The position numbers and the translations under genes were made by a program. A stretch of DNA of 9,604 nucleotides, taken from positions 1 to 9,604 of the forward strand of contig CALGGL010000006.1 of assembly GCA_937915975.1 (NCBI GenBank), read 5' to 3'. The notes beneath the pieces were generated by a model. That model had not been told where the DNA came from. It saw only the letters and a program-made list of their open reading frames with translations, and did no database searches. Below are positions 1-6,631 of the stretch, piece by piece. This DNA is from an uncultured Lachnospiraceae bacterium (GTDB taxonomy: Bacteria > Bacillota > Clostridia > Lachnospirales > Lachnospiraceae). How positions within the stretch are numbered: the stretch's first letter is position 1; each line of letters opens with the position of its first letter.

Positions 1-1291
1 AATCACCATCAGTTTTCGCCATTCCGATTTTTATATCATTTATAATATCAAGAGGCTCTTCATTTCTCGGATTATCACTTGTGATAATTGTAAAATCAGA
101 TATGTTTCCGGAAACCTCACCCATCTCATATCTTCTGTCCTTTGAGCGGTTTCCTCCGCATCCGAAAAGGGTAACAAGTCTTTTGGGATTATATGCCTTA
201 AGTGCCGTAAGCAAGCTTTCAAGCGCCATTGCATTATGGGCATAATCTATCATAATTGTAAACTCGTCGGATATAGGTATCATTTCAACTCTTCCGCGAA
301 CCTTTATGCCCTTAAGAATAGCTTTTATATCCTCCATAGGAACGCCCATCAAATCAGCAACCGCTATTGCGGCAAGTGAATTGTGTACGGAAAATTCTCC
401 CGGAAGATCAACTATGATATCAGCGTTTTTTCTTCCTTTAAGGTCATATTCTATTCCCAAAACTCCGTCCTTATTATACAGTTTATATGAATCTGCAACA
501 TAATCGGCATCAGGCTTCATTCCGTAAGTAACCTTTTCACAGGTTGCATCTTTTAACATCTCATCCGTATATGCATCATCCGAATTAAAAATACCAACCT
601 TACAAAGTGTAAAAAGCTTAGCTTTCCACATCATATATTCTTCAAAGGTTTTATGCTCATTAGGACCTATATGATCCTTTGATAGATTTGTAAATATTCC
701 GTAATCAAAATCAACTCCGGAAACCCTGTCAAGCATAAGCCCCTGAGATGATACCTCCATTACAACCGCATCGAGTCCGTTGTCCACCATATCCTTAAGC
801 GTTTTATGAAGAACAATAGACTCGGGAGTAGTATTTTGAGCATGTATCCTGTTTACTCCGTCAATTATTTCTATAGTTCCTATAAGACCGGTTTTCTTTC
901 CGGCTGCTTCAAGCATTTCCCGTATCATATAAGTGGTTGTGGTCTTTCCTTTCGTTCCGGTAATGCCTATTACAGTAAGCTTTTTTGACGGATCACCGTA
1001 GAACCGCGAGCTTATATAGCCCATGGCAAATCTTGAATTATCAACCTTAATAACGGTAACGTTATCAGGAACCTTTATATCCGGAGTTTTTTCCACAACA
1101 AGAACCGATGCACCCTTATTTATAACATCCTCTGCATACTTATGACCATCGGATACCGCACCTGATATACAAAAAAACAAATCTCCGTCATTTACCTTTC
1201 GTGAGTCGTTTTTTATATCCTTAACCTCTGTATTTTCACTGCCGCTTAAAAGCTCATATGTAAGACCTTTAATTAATTCAAAAAGCTTCAT
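1..1291 (-). CDS. murE: UDP-N-acetylmuramoyl-tripeptide synthetase MurE (meso-DAP type), 3' end cut by window edge
   Basis: This cytoplasmic Mur ligase uses ATP to add the third stem-peptide residue to UDP-MurNAc-L-Ala-D-Glu. 430 residues are visible without a stop; the family usually has 480-500, so roughly the last 50-70 lie beyond the window. The N-terminal UDP-substrate domain carries NDSRKVNDGDLFF (residues 28-40). The central ATPase domain has the P-loop GTKGKTTTT (112-120), and K223 in WKAKLF aligns with the carbamylated lysine. The C-terminal domain has DNPR at 406-409, the arginine-bearing motif known from meso-DAP-adding enzymes; lysine-adding enzymes usually differ there. The loop before the lysine reads DHIGPNEH (206-213) rather than the common DHLDYH type, so this may be one of two MurE-like genes in the genome. 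The ATG start has a GGAGGG site (1297-1302) five bases upstream. It is the last visible gene of the yicC-gmk-rpoZ run and sits behind a hairpin. Family assignment is firm; substrate choice is inferred from the motif. Confidence 0.95.
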   Translation of the reverse strand, partial: MKLFELIKGLTYELLSGSENTEVKDIKNDSRKVNDGDLFFCISGAVSDGHKYAEDVINKGASVLVVEKTPDIKVPDNVTVIKVDNSRFAMGYISSRFYGDPSKKLTVIGITGTKGKTTTTYMIREMLEAAGKKTGLIGTIEIIDGVNRIHAQNTTPESIVLHKTLKDMVDNGLDAVVMEVSSQGLMLDRVSGVDFDYGIFTNLSKDHIGPNEHKTFEEYMMWKAKLFTLCKVGIFNSDDAYTDEMLKDATCEKVTYGMKPDADYVADSYKLYNKDGVLGIEYDLKGRKNADIIVDLPGEFSVHNSLAAIAVADLMGVPMEDIKAILKGIKVRGRVEMIPISDEFTIMIDYAHNAMALESLLTALKAYNPKRLVTLFGCGGNRSKDRRYEMGEVSGNISDFTIITSDNPRNEEPLDIINDIKIGMAKTDGD

Positions 1292-1302
1292 CAAAACCCT
1301 CC

Positions 1303-1349
1303 AAAAAAGTAATTAAGGGCTGCTGCATTCACGCGACAGCCCTGTAATT
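1303..1349 (-). terminator. Hairpin plus T-tract between rpoZ and murE (possible attenuator or weak terminator)
   Basis: Positions 1311-1322 and 1337-1349 are inverted repeats. AGGGCTG pairs perfectly with CAGCCCT, and flanking AATT/TAATT bases extend the stem to about 12 bp with one bulged base and a 14-nt loop. In the direction of transcription the stem is followed by AC and six T residues (1303-1308), which run directly into the murE ribosome binding site. The shape fits an intrinsic terminator or attenuator that would lower murE expression relative to rpoZ. The two bases between stem and T-tract, and the closeness to murE, leave the strength open. It could instead be an mRNA processing or stability hairpin. 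Confidence 0.45.
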
Positions 1350-1350
1350 A

Positions 1351-1584
1351 TTATTCATCATCTCCGACAATCTTAACCTTACCGTTATAAAGCTCTTCAA
1401 CAGCTATTGATAAAGGCTTCTTATCGGCAGCCTCTACAAGAGGTTCATCTCCTGCAATAATCTGTCTTGCCCTTTTTGATGTAGCCATAACAATCGAATA
1501 ACGACTCTGAACTACCGGGTGCTCTCCTTCCTCAACATCGCTGTTAACTACTGCCATTAAATCTGTGTATGATGGATGTAACAT
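1351..1584 (-). CDS. rpoZ: DNA-directed RNA polymerase omega subunit
   Basis: This small RNA polymerase subunit binds the beta-prime subunit and helps assemble and stabilise the core enzyme. The 77-residue product is a usual length for Firmicutes omega. It carries the conserved segment SRYSIVMATSKRARQI (residues 27-42), which contacts beta-prime, followed by an acidic and lysine-rich tail with KPLSIAVEEL (56-65). The ATG start has an AAGGAG site at 1591-1596, which lies inside the 13-bp gap after the gmk stop, so the two genes are very probably co-transcribed. Adjacency to gmk is one of the most conserved small gene pairs in bacteria and supports the call. Confidence 0.96.
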   Translation of the reverse strand: MLHPSYTDLMAVVNSDVEEGEHPVVQSRYSIVMATSKRARQIIAGDEPLVEAADKKPLSIAVEELYNGKVKIVGDDE

Positions 1585-1597
1585 ATCTTTCTCCTTC

Positions 1598-2215
1598 CTA
1601 TAGAGCCTTAAGCTCTCCCTTTATTGTATCTATGAATTCTAAATTGTTACCACGCAGACATTTGTTGCTTACGATGATGGAATGAATTGTTTTAACACAC
1701 TCTTCCACATCATCGTTTATTACAATATAATCATAGGCGTCAATATCCTCTGATTCCTGTGCGGCACGCTTCATACGCTTATTAATTATTTCCTCGCTTT
1801 CGGTACCTCTTCCCGCAAGTCTTTCCTTTAAGCTGTTGGCATCAGGCGCTGTTACAAAGATAAGCAAAGCATTCGGATATTGCTTCTTAACATTCATAGC
1901 ACCCTGAACCTCTATCTCAAGTATAACATCTCTGCCTTCCTTCATCTCCTGCTCAACGAATTTTCTCGGAGTACCGTAGTAATTGTCAACATACTGAGCC
2001 CATTCGATAAATCCGTTATAATCAATAAGATTCTGGAATTCCGCCACAGTTTTAAAATAATATTCTCTTCCGTTTTCTTCTCCCTCTCTCGGAGCTCTTG
2101 TGGTAGCCGATATCGAAAGACTGTATCCGTATTCTTCAACCAGCTTTTTTACCACCGTGCCTTTGCCCGCTCCCGAAAAACCGGAGATAACTATCAAAAA
2201 GCCATCCTTATTCAT
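1598..2215 (-). CDS. gmk: Guanylate kinase
   Basis: This cytoplasmic enzyme phosphorylates GMP (and dGMP) to GDP with ATP, feeding GTP and dGTP synthesis and recycling GMP. The length of 205 residues is typical. The P-loop GFSGAGKGT spans 12-20 with the ATP-binding lysine K18. The GMP-binding region SATTRAPREGEENGREYYF (36-54) holds the conserved serine, arginines and tyrosine. ILEIEVQGA (98-106) is the acidic motif near the GMP guanine, and RLAGRGTES (132-140) is the lid. The ATG start has an AGGTGA site at 2220-2225, with a rather short spacing of four bases. It lies 18 bp after yicC and 13 bp before rpoZ, as expected for an operon. Nothing in the catalytic motifs looks unusual. Confidence 0.97.
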   Translation of the reverse strand: MNKDGFLIVISGFSGAGKGTVVKKLVEEYGYSLSISATTRAPREGEENGREYYFKTVAEFQNLIDYNGFIEWAQYVDNYYGTPRKFVEQEMKEGRDVILEIEVQGAMNVKKQYPNALLIFVTAPDANSLKERLAGRGTESEEIINKRMKRAAQESEDIDAYDYIVINDDVEECVKTIHSIIVSNKCLRGNNLEFIDTIKGELKAL

Positions 2216-2233
2216 ATTATCACCTGCTTCTCA

Positions 2234-3112
2234 TTATTCTATATTCTGTATCTGTTCTCTTACTTTCTCTATCTCAGTCTTAAGCTCTATTCCCTTATTT
2301 GAAATAAGCAAAGAGTTTGATTTGCTTAAGGTTGTATTAGCCTCTCTGTTCATTTCCTGTGCTATGAAGTCAAGCTTCCTTCCGACTGCGCCGCCTTCCG
2401 TAAGAATACTTTTTGCGCTCTCTATATGACTCTTAAGTCTGACGATTTCCTCATCAACACATATCTTATCCGCATAAAGAGTAACCTCAAGTGCAATTCT
2501 TTGATCGTCTATCTGTGTGTTCGCATTAAGCTCATCTATCTTTTCGAGAAGACGTTTCTTGTAATCAGCTATGATTTCAGGAGATTTTTCTTCGATAAAC
2601 GCCACTATTTCAAGCATATTATCAAGCTTGGATATCAAATCCTTCTTCAGATTCTCACCCTCATTAATTCTTGCTTCAATAAACTTATCACAAGCCTCAT
2701 CAATCGACGCCTTTAAGTATTCCCATAGCTTTTCATCGTCCGAGGACTGTTCCTCCAAGGTGAAAATTTCAGGAAAACGCCCGATATTGGAGGTCTTTAT
2801 ATCAGCGGTTATATCAAAATCCTCTGCCATCTGCTTCAGATAATCGATATATTCTCCCGCTATTTCCTTATTGTATTTTACACAGACATTGGACTTCGTA
2901 TAATCCTCATAGGTTATAAACACATCAACCTTACCGCGTTGTATTCTTTCCTTAAGGAGATTTCTGATATCTGCTTCAAAATGATTGAACCTTTTGGGAA
3001 GCTTAATATTCATATCACAATATCTGTGATTTACAGCTTTTATCTCAACAACAATTTTTCTGTCTTCATTAATAATCTCGCTTCTTCCGAAGCCTGTCAT
3101 ACTGCTAATCAA
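2234..3112 (-). CDS. yicC: YicC/YloC-family endoribonuclease (DUF1732)
   Basis: Members of this family are oligomeric endoribonucleases linked to small-RNA and mRNA turnover in Escherichia coli and Bacillus. The product is 292 residues, close to the usual 287-293. The N-terminal YicC domain starts with the diagnostic MISSMTGFGR (1-10) and continues with EIKAVNHRYCD (23-33). The C-terminal DUF1732 region has GRKLDFIAQEMNREANT (244-260), KSNSLLISNKGIELK (264-278) and the terminal EQIQNIE (286-292), nearly identical to my recollection of the E. coli C-terminus. The start is TTG at 3110-3112. It restores the family N-terminus and has AGGAAAGG eight or nine bases upstream, whereas the ATG at residue 5 has no ribosome binding site. 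It is the first gene of the operon, directly behind a strong promoter. The family call is firm; the RNA targets here are unknown. Confidence 0.95.
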   Translation of the reverse strand: MISSMTGFGRSEIINEDRKIVVEIKAVNHRYCDMNIKLPKRFNHFEADIRNLLKERIQRGKVDVFITYEDYTKSNVCVKYNKEIAGEYIDYLKQMAEDFDITADIKTSNIGRFPEIFTLEEQSSDDEKLWEYLKASIDEACDKFIEARINEGENLKKDLISKLDNMLEIVAFIEEKSPEIIADYKKRLLEKIDELNANTQIDDQRIALEVTLYADKICVDEEIVRLKSHIESAKSILTEGGAVGRKLDFIAQEMNREANTTLSKSNSLLISNKGIELKTEIEKVREQIQNIE

Positions 3113-3121
3113 CTTATTTTA

Positions 3122-3129
3122 CCTTTCCT
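3122..3129 (-). promoter_or_regulatory. Ribosome binding site supporting the TTG start of yicC
   Basis: On the minus strand AGGAAAGG lies about nine bases before TTG at 3112. The downstream ATG at 3100 has no purine-rich site at a useful distance, so the TTG is the better start. Confidence 0.7.
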
Positions 3130-3161
3130 ATGTAAAAAATAATGTCCTTTAAACCCAATAT

Positions 3162-3190
3162 ATTATAGTACATTAAGCAGGAAAATGCAA
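3162..3190 (-). promoter_or_regulatory. Sigma-A-type promoter of the yicC-gmk-rpoZ-murE operon
   Basis: The minus strand holds TTGCAT (-35, positions 3190-3185), a 17-base spacer and a perfect TATAAT (-10, 3167-3162). Transcription should start near 3155, giving a leader of about 43 bases before the TTG start. This is the best-matching promoter in the window. It separates the yicC operon from rqcH, although read-through from rqcH is possible because no clear terminator lies between them. Confidence 0.8.
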
Positions 3191-3233
3191 TATAAATCAC
3201 TCCAATAGTATTAAGTCCGATGTAAAAGTCATC

Positions 3234-5027
3234 CTAATCGGTAACCTCTTTTATCCCATGTATATCAGCCTCGGCTACCATTGAAAAATTGGTATGGTAT
3301 ATCACATATCCCGGATTTGCCTTTGGCGGCTTTTTCAGGTTTTTCCTTTCGGTATAATCCACCTCGACTTTAACATTTTCTCTTCCCGAGGAATAATATG
3401 CCGCAAGTCTCGCCGCCTCCTCATAGGTCGAGTCCGGAATTTCCTTTTCGCCGTTTGTTTTAACTATAACATGTGAACCCGATATCTGCTTGGCGTGAAA
3501 CCACAAATCCTCTGCCACAGCAAGCTTAAACGACAGCTCATCATTTTGATAATTATTTTTTCCAACATATATATCAAAGCCATCCGATGATACAAAATGA
3601 AGAGGCTTGGCCTTTGACATATTTTTTTCACCTTTTTTATTTGCCCTTCCCTTAACATATCCGCTTTCAATAAGTTCCTGCTTTATCTGTCTTAAATCAT
3701 CCTCAGAGGTTGCGATTTCCAGTGAATTTCTGACGGAAAGCAGATAATCAAGCTCATTTTTTGTTTCTCCCGTAAGTACGGAAAGCGCCTCATAGGTTCT
3801 CTTTAATTTGTTATATCTCTCAAAATAATCCTTTGCATTCTCCATAGCCGTTTTATCCGGCTTAAGAGGAATGGTTATCTTCTCACCTGTATAGTAATTA
3901 TCACAGGTTATCTCACTGTCTCCCTGATTCGCATTATATCCGTAGGTAGTAAGAAGCTCACCGTATATTTTATACTTATCTCTCTTTTCCGTATCCTTTA
4001 GCTGTGAAATCTGTAAATCATACTTTTTTGATGTTCTTTCGACTGCATTTGCAACTATTTTCCTAAGATCCGTAGAATGCTGTCTGATTCGTGAAGATAT
4101 ACTCTTCTTACTGTAATAATCACAAATAAGCTCGGAAACGCTCTTATATATCATTATCCCCGACGAATTTTTATCAGGTATAACGCCCTCTTCAAAAGCT
4201 TCCTTGTACATAGTAAGCCTTACGGAAGAAAACTCCTTGGGTTCATATCCCTCATATGCTATACACGGGCAAAAAATACCCTTTTTTATATCATCTGTCA
4301 ATCCCTTAAACGAAGCATATATTTTTTCCTTATCCGAAAGACTTAAGGCATCTGTGTTTTCCTTATCAACACCTGAACGGTATATAATCTCATTTGCGGT
4401 AACAGGTGATATACCATTATAGGACATATATATTGCTTTGGCAATACTTCCCGGTATTTCCAGTACGTGATTAATAAAATAATTCACCTCTAAATCAATA
4501 GGATTAAGTTTTCCCTTGGAAGGCGGATATTCATAGTTTCTTCCCGGAAGCACCTCTCTTACAGAGCTTACTGCATGTGATATATGCTTTATACTGTCAA
4601 TTATTATACCGTCACTGTCAGTAAATATAATATTGCTGTGTTTTCCCATAATTTCCACAACAAGCTTTTTGATACAAATATCTCCCATTTCATCCAAATG
4701 CTCGATTTCAAATACGATTATTCTCTCGAAGTCCGGCTGTTTAATATCTGTTATCCTGCCATTACCGATATGCTTTCTCAAGAGCATGCAAAAATTAGGA
4801 GCCTCCTTCGGATTCTCCTTGGCGGTTTTTGAAAGATACAGCATTGGAAGCCCTGCATCAGCCGATATAATAAGTCTTTCGGTAGTATTTCCTTCTTCGG
4901 TTTTATTTTTAATAACAAGGCACAGCTCGTCATTTTCAGGTTGATATATCTTATAAATCCTTCCACCGAGCAGTCTGTCCTTTAATTCGTTCAACAGTCC
5001 TGCCAGCAGAACACCGTCCATTGCCAT
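3234..5027 (-). CDS. rqcH: NFACT-family ribosome quality control factor RqcH (Rqc2/FbpA-like)
   Basis: Bacterial RqcH binds large ribosomal subunits obstructed by peptidyl-tRNA and recruits alanyl-tRNA to add C-terminal alanine tails that mark stalled products for proteolysis. Older annotations call it fibronectin-binding protein A. The product is 597 residues. The NFACT-N domain opens with MAMDGVLLAGLLNEL (1-15) and includes GGRIYKIYQP (21-30), NFCMLLRKHIGNG (78-90) and VEIMGKHSNIIF (124-135). A helix-hairpin-helix-like segment lies near 190-225. Charged coiled-coil stretches cover about 300-360 and 390-455. The NFACT-R domain (about 475-588) has EDLWFHAKQISGSHVIV (506-522). ATG at 5027 is preferred over an upstream in-frame ATG at 5090: the family begins M-x-x-D-G, and AAGGAG lies nine bases before it. 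At residues 101-102 the usual tRNA-binding DR pair reads ER. It follows glgA by 81 bp with a hairpin between, and yicC lies 121 bp downstream. Confidence 0.93.
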   Translation of the reverse strand: MAMDGVLLAGLLNELKDRLLGGRIYKIYQPENDELCLVIKNKTEEGNTTERLIISADAGLPMLYLSKTAKENPKEAPNFCMLLRKHIGNGRITDIKQPDFERIIVFEIEHLDEMGDICIKKLVVEIMGKHSNIIFTDSDGIIIDSIKHISHAVSSVREVLPGRNYEYPPSKGKLNPIDLEVNYFINHVLEIPGSIAKAIYMSYNGISPVTANEIIYRSGVDKENTDALSLSDKEKIYASFKGLTDDIKKGIFCPCIAYEGYEPKEFSSVRLTMYKEAFEEGVIPDKNSSGIMIYKSVSELICDYYSKKSISSRIRQHSTDLRKIVANAVERTSKKYDLQISQLKDTEKRDKYKIYGELLTTYGYNANQGDSEITCDNYYTGEKITIPLKPDKTAMENAKDYFERYNKLKRTYEALSVLTGETKNELDYLLSVRNSLEIATSEDDLRQIKQELIESGYVKGRANKKGEKNMSKAKPLHFVSSDGFDIYVGKNNYQNDELSFKLAVAEDLWFHAKQISGSHVIVKTNGEKEIPDSTYEEAARLAAYYSSGRENVKVEVDYTERKNLKKPPKANPGYVIYHTNFSMVAEADIHGIKEVTD

Positions 5028-5036
5028 GGCTTTAGT

Positions 5037-5042
5037 CTCCTT
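5037..5042 (-). promoter_or_regulatory. Ribosome binding site fixing the rqcH start
   Basis: AAGGAG on the minus strand lies nine bases before the ATG at 5027. The longer reading from 5090 would begin within the intergenic hairpin and add 21 residues foreign to the family, so it is rejected. Confidence 0.8.
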
Positions 5043-5050
5043 ACATAAAC

Positions 5051-5085
5051 ATACAGCCACATATATCCGATATATGTGGCTGTAT
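5051..5085 (-). terminator. Perfect 15-bp hairpin between glgA and rqcH (possible terminator or attenuator)
   Basis: The arms at 5051-5065 (ATACAGCCACATATA) and 5071-5085 are exact reverse complements around a 5-base loop TCCGA. On the minus strand the stem is followed by GTTTATG, so the U-tract is poor. It may be a weak terminator for glgA, a 5' leader structure for rqcH if transcripts read through, or an mRNA-stabilising hairpin. A second inverted repeat, TATAAC-AATC-GTTATA (5083-5098), overlaps its upstream arm by three bases. Confidence 0.45.
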
Positions 5086-5108
5086 AACAATCGTTATATC
5101 ACATAAAA

Positions 5109-6545
5109 CTATATCTGCTCATAAAGTCTTTGATAAATCTCAGCCGAATTTGTCCAGCTGTAGTTTTGCTGCATTGCTCTTTCCTGCATATTAGCCCATG
5201 CTTCCTTATCATCAAAGAATACTTTCTTTGAATAATTGATTGTATTAAGAAGCTCAAAGGCATCATAATTGGCGAATGAAAAACCTGTTCCGGTTCCCTC
5301 ATACTCATTGTAAGGCTCAACAGTATCCTTAAGTCCTCCTGTTTCTCTTACAATCGGAAGTGTTCCGTATCTTAATGCCATAAGCTGTGTCAAGCCGCAC
5401 GGCTCAAATCTTGACGGAACAAGCATAGCATCACAGGCAGCATATATCTCGTGCGATAAATCCTCGGAATAATAAATATTTGCCGATACCTTTGAAGGAT
5501 GGAAGCTTTGATAATATTTAAACATATCCTCATATCTTCTGTCACCGGTTCCCAAAACAACAAACTGTGTACCGTCGGTACATATATCGTTCATGGCTCT
5601 GTCAACCAAATCAAGACCCTTTTGATCTGTAAGTCTTGATATGATACCAATCATATATGCTCCTTCATCCACAGGAAGACCAAGTTTTTTCTGAAGCTCC
5701 CTCTTATTTACAACCTTATTCTTTCTGAAATTCTTAACCGTATAGTTTTTGAAAATCTTTTTGTCTGTTGCAGGATTATAATCATCATAATCTATTCCGT
5801 TTACAATTCCCCAAAGAGATTCTCTTCTTGCTGATAAAAGTCCGTCAAGACCTTCACCGTACTGCGGTGTCTGTATCTCCTGTGCATATGTATTGGATAC
5901 GGTTGTAATCTTATCCGCATATACAAGACCGCCCTTAAGCATACTTGCATCCTTGTTAAGCTCAAGCTTATCAGGAGTAAACACATATCCCGGAAGTCCC
6001 GAATACTCCTGAATTGTCTTAATATCCCACTTACCCTGAAACTGCAGGTTATGTATAGTCATAATTGACTTGATACCCGAATAAAACGGATTGCCTGAAA
6101 ATAATGTCTTAAGATAAACAGGTACAAGTCCTGCCTGCCAGTCATGGCAGTGAACTATATCCGGCTGGAAGCCTATACTCGGAAGTATTGCAAGCGCAGC
6201 CTTACTGAAATAACAGAACTTCTCTATATCCCACTTGACATCTCCGTAAATATTAAATCCGTTAAAATAATACTCATTATCTATAAAATATACAGGAACA
6301 CCTTCATATTCAAGATACATTACTCCCACATACTGCTGTTTCCAGCCTATGTCCATATGAAAATGAGTGATATATCTCATTTTACTTTTGTATTTTGCCG
6401 GAAGGCACATATAATTAGGCATTATGACACGAACATCATATTCCTTTTTATCAAATATTCTCGGTAAAGTTCCGACTACGTCCGCCAAGCCTCCGGTCTT
6501 GACAAAAGGAACACACTCCGATGCAATGTAAGCTACTTTTTTCAT
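5109..6545 (-). CDS. glgA: Glycogen (starch) synthase, ADP-glucose-type GlgA
   Basis: This retaining GT5 glycosyltransferase moves glucose from ADP-glucose to the non-reducing end of alpha-1,4-glucan chains. The product is 478 residues, the standard bacterial length (about 477). The N-terminal GT5 Rossmann domain carries the ADP-glucose motif KTGGLADVVGTLP (16-28), VHCHDWQAGLVP (131-142) and TIHNLQFQG (163-171). The C-terminal GT-B domain has NGIDYDDYNP (249-258), GIISRLTDQKGLDL (300-313), and PSRFEPCGLTQ (377-387) with the conserved catalytic-site Glu381. ETGGLKDTVEPYN (401-413) follows. The ATG start has a strong AGGAGGAA site at 6552-6559. It has its own extended -10 promoter. No glgB, glgC, glgD or glgP is in the window, so glycogen synthesis must be completed from elsewhere in the genome. 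Its neighbours on both sides have no metabolic link to glycogen. Confidence 0.97.
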   Translation of the reverse strand: MKKVAYIASECVPFVKTGGLADVVGTLPRIFDKKEYDVRVIMPNYMCLPAKYKSKMRYITHFHMDIGWKQQYVGVMYLEYEGVPVYFIDNEYYFNGFNIYGDVKWDIEKFCYFSKAALAILPSIGFQPDIVHCHDWQAGLVPVYLKTLFSGNPFYSGIKSIMTIHNLQFQGKWDIKTIQEYSGLPGYVFTPDKLELNKDASMLKGGLVYADKITTVSNTYAQEIQTPQYGEGLDGLLSARRESLWGIVNGIDYDDYNPATDKKIFKNYTVKNFRKNKVVNKRELQKKLGLPVDEGAYMIGIISRLTDQKGLDLVDRAMNDICTDGTQFVVLGTGDRRYEDMFKYYQSFHPSKVSANIYYSEDLSHEIYAACDAMLVPSRFEPCGLTQLMALRYGTLPIVRETGGLKDTVEPYNEYEGTGTGFSFANYDAFELLNTINYSKKVFFDDKEAWANMQERAMQQNYSWTNSAEIYQRLYEQI

Positions 6546-6574
6546 GTATTATTCCTCCTATATTTTATAAACAA

Positions 6575-6583
6575 ATTATAACA
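6575..6583 (-). promoter_or_regulatory. Extended -10 promoter of glgA
   Basis: The minus strand reads TGT followed by a perfect TATAAT (6580-6575), which fits the TGn extended -10 pattern. The hexamer 17 bases upstream is TTATAT, a poor -35 match, as is common for extended -10 promoters. Predicted transcription start is near 6568, leaving a short leader of about 23 bases before the ATG at 6545. Confidence 0.6.
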
Positions 6584-6631
6584 TATTCTTTCTGAAAATA
6601 TAATCCATCATTTTATCCGGTTTTATGTGTC

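Noticed and set aside
300..1000. Plus-strand open reading frames of 60-65 codons opposite murE
   Set aside because: They are antisense to a clearly coding, motif-rich murE reading frame and lack any supporting start signals or domains.
1880..2302. Plus-strand open reading frame of 140 codons opposite gmk
   Set aside because: It lies entirely antisense to gmk and the yicC end, has a composition rich in Phe, Ser and Leu typical of an antisense shadow, and shows no recognisable domain.
3191..3233. Possible terminator after rqcH
   Set aside because: Only a 4-bp GATG/CATC pairing is visible with no following T-tract, too weak to call.
5028..5090. Upstream extension of rqcH from an ATG at 5090 (21 extra residues)
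   Set aside because: The extension is encoded by the intergenic hairpin, has no good ribosome binding site, and the family starts at the MAMDG segment, which has AAGGAG in place.
5060..5095. Possible promoter TTGTTA-17-GATATA for rqcH
   Set aside because: Both elements match poorly and overlap the hairpin stem, so AT-rich chance matches are a simpler explanation.
6584..6631. Possible terminator after the penicillin-binding protein gene
   Set aside because: I found no inverted repeat with a stable GC stem and T-tract here; the segment is AT-rich leader and promoter sequence for glgA.
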